This document shows positions 16,837-24,459 of a stretch of 46,018 bases of DNA, piece after piece. The notes below the pieces were generated by a model. That model saw only the letters and a program-made list of their open reading frames with translations. It had not been told where the DNA came from and did no database searches. Both the position numbers and the translations under genes were made by a program. Origin of the DNA: Phocaeicola sp. (lineage in GTDB: Bacteria; Bacteroidota; Bacteroidia; Bacteroidales; Bacteroidaceae). The stretch is from the NCBI GenBank assembly GCA_020026225.1, contig JAHHQU010000012.1, forward strand, positions 1 through 46,018, read 5' to 3'. Each line of letters opens with the position of its first letter. Within the stretch, counting starts at the first letter, position 1.

Positions 16837-16844
16837 TACCTTTG
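16837..16844 (+). promoter_or_regulatory. -7 element for the GH3-type ligase operon
   Basis: TACCTTTG matches TAnnTTTG; TTTC at 16812-16815 lies 21 bp upstream as a possible -33. The leader to the ATG is about 22-28 nt. Confidence 0.6.
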
Positions 16845-16872
16845 TAATCTTAGTAACTGAAAATGAATTAAG

Positions 16873-18378
16873 ATGAACTCAACTAAGTGGATAGGAAAAA
16901 TATTTGAACCTCGCATCAAGGTTCTCGATACTTACACAAAAAATGCCGAAGCCATCCAAGAGCAGGTTTTGAACAAACTGGTTCAGAAGGCAGCTTCCAC
17001 AGAATGGGGAAAGAAATATGATTACCCTCATATCAAGAATTATACAGACTTCCAACGTGTCCCAATACAAACGTACGAAGAGGTAAAAGGGTATGTCGAC
17101 CGCATGCGTCACGGAGAAAAAGACGTACTTTGGCCCGGGAAGGTCAATTGGTATGCCAAATCTTCAGGTACAACCAATGATAAAAGCAAGTTCATCCCAG
17201 TGAGTCCCGACGGACTAAAAAATATACACTACAAAGGCGGACAAGATGCCGTTTCCTTGTACTTGAATTTGAATCCAAACAGCCGTTTCTTCTCTGGAAA
17301 AGGTTTGATTCTGGGTGGCAGTCATAGTCCGAACTACAATGTGAAGGACAGTCTGGTCGGTGATTTGTCAGCGATTCTAATCCAAAACATTAATCCGCTG
17401 GTTAATTTCATCCGTATACCAAGCAAGGAAATCGCGTTATTAAGTGATTTCGAGGAGAAAGTGGAACGCATCGCTTCTACTACCATTCATCAGAATGTGA
17501 CAAACCTTTCGGGAGTACCTTCTTGGATGCTTGCTGTCATCAAACGAATCCTGGAAAAAACCGGTGCTCAAACATTGGATGAGGTATGGCCTAATCTGGA
17601 AGTCTTCTTCCATGGAGGAATCTGCTTCACTCCTTACCGCAAGCAATACCAGGAATTGATAAAATCAGATAAGATGCACTATATGGAAACCTACAATGCC
17701 AGTGAAGGTTTCTTCGGCCTGCAGAATGATTTCTCAGACCCTGCCATGCTGATGATGATAGACTACGATGTCTTCTATGAATTCATCCCAATGGATGAAT
17801 TCGATAGTCCAAACCCAACGATCGTTCCGCTGACAGGTATCGAAGTCGGAAAGAATTATGCGATTGTAATCAGCACTTCTTGTGGACTGTGGAGATATAT
17901 CTTAGGTGATACAGTCAAATTCACTCAGAAAAATCCATATAAGTTCATCATTACTGGACGTACCAAACATTTCATCAATGCTTTCGGAGAAGAATTGATG
18001 GTTGACAATGCAGAAAAAGGACTCCAACGGGCTTGTGAAGAAACAGGTGCTCAAGTATTGGAATACTCTGCTGCCCCTGTCTTTATGGACAAAAATGCGA
18101 AATGCCGCCATCAGTGGCTGATTGAATTCAGCAAACAACCGGACTCTCTGGAAAAGTTCTGCCATGTACTTGACAAGTCTTTACAGGAAATCAACTCTGA
18201 TTATGAGGCTAAACGTCATAAGGACATTACTTTACAGATGCCGGAAATCATCGTTGCACGTCCCAACTTGTTCCACGACTGGTTGAGCCAGAAAGGTAAA
18301 TTGGGCGGACAGCATAAAATTCCTCGTTTGAGCAACAACCGAGAGAATATAGAAGATATGCTTAAGTTGAATGTCTAA
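16873..18378 (+). CDS. GH3 (auxin-responsive promoter) family acyl-adenylating enzyme
   Basis: 501-residue member of the GH3 family in the ANL superfamily; here GH3 refers to the plant Gretchen Hagen 3 family, not the glycoside hydrolase family. These enzymes adenylate a carboxylic acid and join it to an amino acid or other amine. The ATP-loop is SSGTTNDKSKF, a YNASEGFFG block occupies the adenine-site position, and GDTVKF corresponds to the ribose-binding aspartate region; TGRTKHFINAFGEELM forms the hinge to the C-terminal domain. No signal peptide, so it is cytoplasmic. It is first of three genes (20 nt before an Ig-like lipoprotein). The substrate in Bacteroidetes is unknown. Confidence 0.9.
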   Translation: MNSTKWIGKIFEPRIKVLDTYTKNAEAIQEQVLNKLVQKAASTEWGKKYDYPHIKNYTDFQRVPIQTYEEVKGYVDRMRHGEKDVLWPGKVNWYAKSSGTTNDKSKFIPVSPDGLKNIHYKGGQDAVSLYLNLNPNSRFFSGKGLILGGSHSPNYNVKDSLVGDLSAILIQNINPLVNFIRIPSKEIALLSDFEEKVERIASTTIHQNVTNLSGVPSWMLAVIKRILEKTGAQTLDEVWPNLEVFFHGGICFTPYRKQYQELIKSDKMHYMETYNASEGFFGLQNDFSDPAMLMMIDYDVFYEFIPMDEFDSPNPTIVPLTGIEVGKNYAIVISTSCGLWRYILGDTVKFTQKNPYKFIITGRTKHFINAFGEELMVDNAEKGLQRACEETGAQVLEYSAAPVFMDKNAKCRHQWLIEFSKQPDSLEKFCHVLDKSLQEINSDYEAKRHKDITLQMPEIIVARPNLFHDWLSQKGKLGGQHKIPRLSNNRENIEDMLKLNV

Positions 18379-18398
18379 CAGCCAATCCACACTAAAAA

Positions 18399-20339
18399 AT
18401 GAAATTTAAACCATTACATACGCTATCGATTACGTTGACTGCAGGCTTATTATATGCCTGTGCCAGCATCGGAAGTCCGGATGGAGGGCCTTATGATGAG
18501 ACTCCTCCCAAATTCGTGCGTTCTACCCCCGAACCGAATGCTCTGAACAACAAGCGCAATAAGGTTACCATCGAATTTGACGAATTCATCAAGCTTGAAA
18601 AGGCTTCAGAAAAGGTCATCATCTCTCCTCCCCAGAACGAAATGCCAGAGGTACAGGCCAACGGAAAGCATATTAAGGTGGAATTTTATGATACGCTCCA
18701 AGCCAATACAACGTATGTCATTGATTTTGGAGATGCAATCGTTGACAATAACGAAGGCAACCCGATGGGGAATTTTGCATATGCATTTTCTACAGGCGAT
18801 ATCATCGATACCATGCAGGTTGCCGGTACTGTTCTCAACGCAGCAGACTTGGAACCTGTCAAAGGCATTCAAGTGGGTATACATCAGAACTTGAATGACT
18901 CAGCCTTTACGAAGTTACCTTTCGACCGTATTTCCCGTACCGACAGCCGCGGTAAATTCATTATCCGAGGTATCAAACCTGGGAAATATAGAATTTACGC
19001 TTTAAAAGATGGAAATCAGAACTTCTTGTATGACTCCAAATCGGAAGCCATAGCTTTTCTGGACTCTTTGGTCATTCCCGACAAAGAAGACGGAGCTATC
19101 CGTTACGATACTGTATGGAACAAGGTAGATACCTTGAAATATGATACCATCTACAAGACAAGTTATACTCGTTTCTTGCCAGATGACCTTATTCTTCGTG
19201 CATTTAAAGAAGAAAACAACTTACAATATCTGGTCAAGAGTGAACGTGAACAAATTAACCGTTTCTCTTTGTATTTCAATGCCAAAGCTGATACGCTACC
19301 TACTTTAAAGGGACTTGATTTCGACGAAAAGGATGCGTTCATCATTGAAGCGACTCCTAAAAACGATACCATACGTTATTGGATTAAGGACTCACTGATG
19401 TGTGAACGGGATACCCTTACCTTCCAATTAGGCTATCTGGCTACAGATACCCTGGGACAATTGGTTCCAAGGGTTGATACCTTGTTGATGGCAAATAAGA
19501 TCAATAAGGAGAGAAGAATGGTATTGGAAAAAGAAGAAAGGAAGAAAAAGGAGAAGGAACTCAAAAAAAGGAGAAGAAGAGACAGTCTGTTCGTTGAACA
19601 ACCAAAGTTCTTCGAAATGAAAGTAAATGCTCCTGCCAACTTCGATTTGAATCAAAATATAACCTTGAGTTTCGAGGAACCTATGGCTTCCATTGATACA
19701 GCAGGCATCCATATCCAAATGAAGGTAGATACTCTTTGGGAAGAAAAACCTTTCATTTTCATGTCCGATACGGTACTTCCTAGAAAATACGCCATTCTTT
19801 CAGACTGGCAACCGGGAGAAGAATATCAGCTTGTCATTGACTCACTTGCTATCAGAAGTATTTATGGACAAGCAACCAATAAGGTACAGAGCAAGATGAA
19901 GATCAAAAATTTGGAAGATTATGGAACACTCTATTTGAACATTATAGGGGCCGATGAACATGCCATCGTGCAGCTGTTGAATTCAAATGATGCCGTCATC
20001 AGACAGCAGCCTGTATCTAAAAAGAGTACATGCGACTTCTATTTCCTACAACCGGACACCAAATATTATATTCGATTGATTAACGATCGAAACAACAATG
20101 GTAAGTGGGATACTGGTATCTATGAAGAGAAACTCCAACCGGAAGAAGTTTTTTACTTCCCTAAAGTTTGGGAAATAAAAGCCAATTTCGAGTTTGAGGA
20201 GACTTGGAACTTGAAAGAGACTCCACTTGACAAGCAAAAGTTGGACGAACTCAAAAAGCAGAAACCAGAAGAATCCAAGAAAATTATAGAACGCAATAAA
20301 GAACGTGCCAGAAAACTGGGTAAAAACAATCCGCAATGA
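18399..20339 (+). CDS. Ig-like domain lipoprotein (SbsA/Big_5 type)
   Basis: 646-residue predicted lipoprotein. The signal peptide ends in a lipobox LLYAC with lipidated Cys21. An SbsA-like Ig domain (Big_5 type; NKVTIEFDEFIKL, NTTYVIDFGDAIVDNNEGN) covers about residues 35-135, followed by a second beta-sandwich (about 143-215, with the prealbumin-like motif SRGKFIIRGIKPGKYRIYAL). A Lys/Glu/Arg-rich charged helix lies at about 365-395. The C-terminal part has another sandwich with LINDRNNNGKWDTG, a calcium-loop-like sequence, and ends in a charged coiled tail. It overlaps the next gene by four bases (ATGA), so translation is coupled. Likely periplasm- or outer-membrane-anchored; function unknown. 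Confidence 0.85.
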   Translation: MKFKPLHTLSITLTAGLLYACASIGSPDGGPYDETPPKFVRSTPEPNALNNKRNKVTIEFDEFIKLEKASEKVIISPPQNEMPEVQANGKHIKVEFYDTLQANTTYVIDFGDAIVDNNEGNPMGNFAYAFSTGDIIDTMQVAGTVLNAADLEPVKGIQVGIHQNLNDSAFTKLPFDRISRTDSRGKFIIRGIKPGKYRIYALKDGNQNFLYDSKSEAIAFLDSLVIPDKEDGAIRYDTVWNKVDTLKYDTIYKTSYTRFLPDDLILRAFKEENNLQYLVKSEREQINRFSLYFNAKADTLPTLKGLDFDEKDAFIIEATPKNDTIRYWIKDSLMCERDTLTFQLGYLATDTLGQLVPRVDTLLMANKINKERRMVLEKEERKKKEKELKKRRRRDSLFVEQPKFFEMKVNAPANFDLNQNITLSFEEPMASIDTAGIHIQMKVDTLWEEKPFIFMSDTVLPRKYAILSDWQPGEEYQLVIDSLAIRSIYGQATNKVQSKMKIKNLEDYGTLYLNIIGADEHAIVQLLNSNDAVIRQQPVSKKSTCDFYFLQPDTKYYIRLINDRNNNGKWDTGIYEEKLQPEEVFYFPKVWEIKANFEFEETWNLKETPLDKQKLDELKKQKPEESKKIIERNKERARKLGKNNPQ

Positions 20340-21169
20340 AAAAGATAATTTTATGCCTTTGCTTCCTTATAGGGAGCCTAGCTTCTTCTTACGGACAGTG
20401 TGAAGCGATTAATGAAGCAATACAGCCAGGAGAAACTCTTTCATACGAATTGAAGTTCAATTGGAAATTTATATGGATTAATGCCGGCTGGGCCAAAATG
20501 ACCGTCAATCGTGCTAAAGTCAATGGTTTACCTTGTCTACAAACAGACTTGGAATCGTACACCAACAAACGGATTGACTTCTTCTTCAAGATGCGTGATA
20601 CCTTGACTTGTATCACTACAGAAAATCTGGTTCCGCTTTTTTTCCGTAAAGGGGCAGAAGAGGGGAAACATTATACTGTAGATGAAATCAGCTTTGCGTA
20701 TAAAGACGGAAAAGTATTCGTTGACCAACAACGAATCACGAAAGATAAATCTATCAGAGCTAGAAAGGACACGCTTTCCAGCTGTGTGTATGACATGTTA
20801 AGCATCATGTTGCAAGCACGCTCCTTCGATGCATCTTCATTCCGACCTGGACAAAAGATGCAATTTGCCATGGCTACTGGCAAAAGAATCGAAAACCAGA
20901 CCTTGATTTATAGAAGGAAAAAGAATTATAAAGCAAAGAATAGCGTAACCTATCGGTGTCTGGTATTTTCTCTCGTAGAATATACCAAAAAGAACAAAGA
21001 GAAAGAAGTGATTACTTTCTATATTACCGATGACAAGAATCACCTTCCTGTGCGATTGGATATGTTCTTGAACTTCGGTTCTGCCAAAGCTTTCTTGAAA
21101 GAAATCAAAGGAAACCGACATCCACTTACTTCCGTAGTAAACGAAGAAGCGGATGAAGTAGAAGAATGA
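20336..21169 (+). CDS. DUF3108 domain protein, exported
   Basis: 277-residue exported protein: signal peptide MKKIILCLCFLIGSLASSYG, then a DUF3108-type beta-rich domain recognisable by GETLSYELKFNWKFIWINAGWA near the start, the SYTNKRIDFFFKMRDTL block and a late DDKNHLPVRLDMFLNFGSAK block. DUF3108 proteins are periplasmic and of unknown function. Its start overlaps the stop of the upstream Ig-like lipoprotein gene (ATGA), and it is the last gene of the operon before a strong terminator, so both should act in the same compartment. Confidence 0.87.
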   Translation: MKKIILCLCFLIGSLASSYGQCEAINEAIQPGETLSYELKFNWKFIWINAGWAKMTVNRAKVNGLPCLQTDLESYTNKRIDFFFKMRDTLTCITTENLVPLFFRKGAEEGKHYTVDEISFAYKDGKVFVDQQRITKDKSIRARKDTLSSCVYDMLSIMLQARSFDASSFRPGQKMQFAMATGKRIENQTLIYRRKKNYKAKNSVTYRCLVFSLVEYTKKNKEKEVITFYITDDKNHLPVRLDMFLNFGSAKAFLKEIKGNRHPLTSVVNEEADEVEE

Positions 21170-21183
21170 TAGATAAAGACATG

Positions 21184-21231
21184 GATAAAAAAAAGGGTCT
21201 CTGAAATGTATTCAGAGACCCTTTTTTATCC
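21184..21231. terminator. Bidirectional terminator
   Basis: GGGTCTCTGAA (21195-21205) pairs perfectly with 21211-21221 across a 5-nt loop; the stem is extended by A8 and T6 tracts and GGAT/ATCC ends. Lies between convergent DUF3108 and cysS genes. Confidence 0.9.
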
Positions 21232-21251
21232 TAATCAGTTTTCTTGAAAGC

Positions 21252-22730
21252 TTATTTATTCAGCTTCCATGTGAAACCGTCTTTTGTATCTTTCACTTCG
21301 AATCCTAGAGCAGTCAAGCTGTCGCGAATCTGGTCACTGGTAGCCCAATCCTTATTAGCTTTCGCTTTCATACGCTGTTCCAACAACATATCTACTACAT
21401 GACCATAAGCTTCTTCACGTGCAGCGTTGTTTTCAGTTTCTGCCTTCAAACCGAGAATGTCGAACACGAACAGATGGAAAACTTCTTTCAATTCCTTCAA
21501 ATCAGCTTCGCTGATGGTTGCTTTCTTGTCAACTACTGTATTAATCATACGAATAGCATCAAACAAGTGAGAAATTACAATTGGAGTATTCAAGTCGTCA
21601 TTCATGGCATCCAAGCATCTTTCACGCAAACCTGCTGGCTCTATTCCTGTAGTAGTCTTTGAAGGAGTGATGCGTTCCAAATTCTTCAAACCTTCCAACA
21701 AACGTTCCAACCCCTTTTCTGCAGCCTGAAGTGCCTCGTTACTGAAGTCTACAGTACTACGATAATGAGCCTGAAGGATGAAGAAACGGATAGTCATCGG
21801 ACTATAGGCCTGAGTCAAATTCTTGTTTGTTCCTTCAAAGAATTCCTGCAACATAATAAAATTACCCAAAGACTTGCCCATCTTCTGGCCATTGATGGTT
21901 ATCATGTTATTGTGCATCCAATAATGAACCATATCATGACCTTGAGAAGCAACACTCTGTGCGATTTCACATTCGTGATGCGGGAAAATCAAGTCCATAC
22001 CTCCACCGTGAATGTCGAATTCTTCGCCTAAATATTTGCGTCCCATAGCAGTACATTCACAATGCCATCCTGGGAAACCGTCACTCCATGGTGAAGGCCA
22101 ACGCATGATATGTTCTGGCTGTGCACACTTCCACAAAGCGAAATCGGCCGGATTATGTTTTTCTTGCTGACCATCCAATTCACGAGTTGTGTTCAATACA
22201 TCGTCCAAGTTACGGCCTGAAAGTTTGCCATAATGGTGATCCTTATTGTATTTAGCTACATCAAAATAAACTGAGCCTTCACTTACATAGGCATATCCAT
22301 TCTTCAAGATTTCTTCCACCAGATGGATCTGTTCAATGATGTGTCCTGACGCATGTGGCTCGATGCTTGGAGGAAGTACGTTCAAGGCCTCCATCGCCTT
22401 GTGATAACGGTTCATATAGAACTGAACCACTTCCATCGGTTCCAATTGTTCCAAGCGGGCTTTCTTAGCAATCTTATCCTCACCGTCATCTGCATCGTGT
22501 TCCAAGTGACCCACATCGGTTATATTACGTACATAACGTACTTTGTATCCCAAGAAAGTCAAATAACGAAACAAGATATCAAATGTGATAGCCGGACGAG
22601 CATGACCCAAATGTGCATCTCCATAAACGGTAGGACCGCAGACATACATTCCCACATGGGGTGCATGAATCGGAACAAAAAGTTCCTTTCTGCGAGTCAA
22701 AGTATTATAAATGATAAGTTTATTTTCCAT
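21252..22730 (-). CDS. cysS: Cysteinyl-tRNA synthetase
   Basis: 492-residue class I aminoacyl-tRNA synthetase. The HIGH-type motif is HLGHAR, the KMSKS-type motif is KMGKSLGNF, and the zinc-site region with GWHCECTAMG and HHECEIAQS is intact, as is the CGPTVYGDAH start that binds cysteine. The ATG at 22730 was chosen: it matches the usual N-terminus, and the minus-strand promoter at 22755-22784 would be inside the longer frame. Length fits the family. Single-gene unit ending at a bidirectional terminator. Confidence 0.97.
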   Translation of the reverse strand: MENKLIIYNTLTRRKELFVPIHAPHVGMYVCGPTVYGDAHLGHARPAITFDILFRYLTFLGYKVRYVRNITDVGHLEHDADDGEDKIAKKARLEQLEPMEVVQFYMNRYHKAMEALNVLPPSIEPHASGHIIEQIHLVEEILKNGYAYVSEGSVYFDVAKYNKDHHYGKLSGRNLDDVLNTTRELDGQQEKHNPADFALWKCAQPEHIMRWPSPWSDGFPGWHCECTAMGRKYLGEEFDIHGGGMDLIFPHHECEIAQSVASQGHDMVHYWMHNNMITINGQKMGKSLGNFIMLQEFFEGTNKNLTQAYSPMTIRFFILQAHYRSTVDFSNEALQAAEKGLERLLEGLKNLERITPSKTTTGIEPAGLRERCLDAMNDDLNTPIVISHLFDAIRMINTVVDKKATISEADLKELKEVFHLFVFDILGLKAETENNAAREEAYGHVVDMLLEQRMKAKANKDWATSDQIRDSLTALGFEVKDTKDGFTWKLNK

Positions 22731-22754
22731 AATGCATATTAATATGTTAGACTG

Positions 22755-22784
22755 CAAAGTTATAAATAACTATTAAGATTTCAA
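22755..22784 (-). promoter_or_regulatory. Promoter of cysS
   Basis: On the minus strand: TTG (22784-22782), 19-bp spacer, TAACTTTG (22762-22755), an exact TAnnTTTG. Leader of about 18-24 nt to the ATG at 22730. Confidence 0.65.
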
Positions 22785-22796
22785 GTTATCAGTCCA

Positions 22797-23129
22797 TTAC
22801 ATTTCATAAAACTTTAGCAACTCACCGTTTTTGGGAATAAACGACGAGTTTTTGCCAGATTGGAAATCCCTTCTCTTGCTTTCACGGCCACCAGGCTCCA
22901 AGCGGCGGCCCCAAAGATTCTTCAGGTAATCTGAACGTATCTTCTTAGAAAAGTAGAATAATCTGTCTATTGCCTTCCTTAACGATGAACAGCATAGTAA
23001 TGACAACCTTTTCATCCCAGACTAAAAACTCTTTCGTTAAGCAAATCACCCCAAACATCGTTTATAGTTGTAAAAAAGCCGTTTAAAATCTTAACTTATG
23101 TTATAAAACACAACTTTACAGCCTGAAAG
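22797..23129. other. Intergenic region with GC-rich island and minus-strand hairpin
   Basis: About 330 bp between cysS and the mnmA leader. It has a GC-rich patch (about 22885-22915) in AT-rich surroundings, and an open minus-strand frame of 72 codons (22797-23015) with no recognised family and no promoter. A 12-bp stem-loop (22819-22830 with 22839-22850) includes two pairs that are G-U only in minus-strand RNA. It may be a decayed gene, a small RNA or a dispersed element; undecided. Confidence 0.4.
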
Positions 23130-23160
23130 TTTGCAGGTTTAACCAAAATCCGTACCTTTG
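23130..23160 (+). promoter_or_regulatory. Promoter of the mnmA leader
   Basis: TTTG (23130-23133), 19-bp spacer, TACCTTTG (23153-23160): a full consensus match. Transcription should start near 23167, about 112 nt before the mnmA ATG. Confidence 0.75.
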
Positions 23161-23166
23161 CAACGT

Positions 23167-23230
23167 GTTTTTCATAGTATTAGATTTAAGGTTAACAAAG
23201 GTTGGAGTACAGCGGTACTCCTTTTTTTTT
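23167..23230 (+). ncRNA. Terminated leader / candidate small RNA upstream of mnmA
   Basis: Between a consensus promoter and the mnmA ATG lies a short transcript ending in a strong intrinsic terminator: GGAGTAC (23204-23210), AGCG loop, GTACTCC (23215-23221), then nine T. The transcript would be about 63 nt. Either it is a free-standing small RNA or a leader whose read-through controls mnmA. I saw no obvious anti-terminator. Bacteroidales leader RNA motifs of this kind are known, but I cannot assign this one. Confidence 0.5.
23204..23230 (+). terminator. Terminator in the mnmA leader
   Basis: 7-bp perfect stem with a 4-nt loop followed by T9, ending 49 nt before the mnmA start codon. Position upstream of the gene makes it an attenuator candidate. 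Confidence 0.8.
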
Positions 23231-23279
23231 GCCCTAAAGCAAATACTGCATATTAATACAGAAGAAACCGCATATTCAA

Positions 23280-24347
23280 ATGGAAAAGAACAATCGCGTT
23301 TTATTGGGGATGAGCGGAGGAACAGACAGTTCGGTCGCCGCACTCTTGCTTCGAGACTCCGGATATGAAGTTACTGGCATCACTTTCCGTTTCTACGAAA
23401 AAGACAACCAAACCGAATACCTTGACGACGCCCGTGAGCTATGTCATCAAATTGGTATACGTCACCTGGTATACGATGCACGTGAGCTCTTCAAGGAATG
23501 CATCATCCGTTACTTTATTGATGAATACATGAAGGGACGCACTCCAGTCCCCTGCACTCTCTGCAATAATTATTTGAAATGGCCCCTTTTGCAAGAAGTC
23601 GCCGACAAAGAAGGCATTTATCATTTAGCCACCGGACATTACGTGCAGAAGAAATTCGAAAATGGTTATTGGCATATCACAGCAGGTTCTGATCCAGACA
23701 AAGACCAGTCTTTCTTCCTTTGGGGACTACCCCAAACGATATTAGAACGAATGTTGCTCCCTATGGGAGGACTGACAAAAGTACAGGTGCGTTCATTGGC
23801 TGCCGAACGGGGCTTTCACAAAGCCGCCTCCAAAAAAGACAGCTTGAGTATCTGCTTCAGTCCTATGGATTATCGCCAATTCCTGCGAGAACAAACAGAA
23901 GCTGGGACAATTCAACCCGGATTCTTCTACGATGAATCCAACCGATTTTTGGGAAAGCATGAAGGTTATCCATTCTATACCATTGGACAAAGACGAGGGC
24001 TCGGTATTTATCAAAATAAAGCATTGTTCGTGAAAGAGATTCATCCCAAAGAGAATAAAATCATAATCAGCGATACCATCCGCTCATTAGAACAAAATGA
24101 AATGTGGTTATCCGACTGGAACATCACCAATCCAAATGCACTCATTGGACAAGAAGATGTAATTGTGAAAATACGCTATCGGAAACAAGCCAATCATTGT
24201 ACGGTCACCTTGACTGATGAGGGACGGCTGCACGTTCAGCTACATGAACCTTTAGCTGCTGTAGCAACCGGACAAGCTGCTGTATTTTACCGAGGGAAAG
24301 ACGTATTAGGTGGAGGAATCATTGATGCCTACAGACGCTCTGTATAA
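23280..24347 (+). CDS. mnmA: tRNA-specific 2-thiouridylase (MnmA family)
   Basis: 355-residue enzyme that thiolates U34 of tRNA Glu/Gln/Lys using ATP and persulfide sulfur. The PP-loop is SGGTDSS (12-18; the usual form is SGGVDSS), the first active-site cysteine is C95 in PCTLCNNYLKW, and the second is C192 in SICF. KDQSFFLWGL and YTIGQRRGLGIY are conserved family blocks. Length is normal. Bacteroides often carry two MnmA paralogues, so this may be either. Its leader contains a promoter followed by a strong terminator (23204-23230), which suggests regulated read-through. A perfect bidirectional terminator follows the gene. Confidence 0.94.
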   Translation: MEKNNRVLLGMSGGTDSSVAALLLRDSGYEVTGITFRFYEKDNQTEYLDDARELCHQIGIRHLVYDARELFKECIIRYFIDEYMKGRTPVPCTLCNNYLKWPLLQEVADKEGIYHLATGHYVQKKFENGYWHITAGSDPDKDQSFFLWGLPQTILERMLLPMGGLTKVQVRSLAAERGFHKAASKKDSLSICFSPMDYRQFLREQTEAGTIQPGFFYDESNRFLGKHEGYPFYTIGQRRGLGIYQNKALFVKEIHPKENKIIISDTIRSLEQNEMWLSDWNITNPNALIGQEDVIVKIRYRKQANHCTVTLTDEGRLHVQLHEPLAAVATGQAAVFYRGKDVLGGGIIDAYRRSV

Positions 24348-24357
24348 CACAAAAAAT

Positions 24358-24401
24358 AAGCCTTGACGTTTTAAATTATAATCATTAAAACGTCAAGGCT
24401 T
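24358..24401. terminator. Bidirectional terminator
   Basis: Perfect 17-bp stem (24358-24374 / 24385-24401) with a 10-nt loop, flanked by A-rich (24351-24356) and T-rich (24401-24408) ends. Lies between convergent mnmA and the glycoside hydrolase gene. Confidence 0.9.
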
Positions 24402-24459
24402 TTATTTTACCTGGATGCCCCGTATCAAATGGCCTCAACCATCCTTATAGAGCCTCTTG

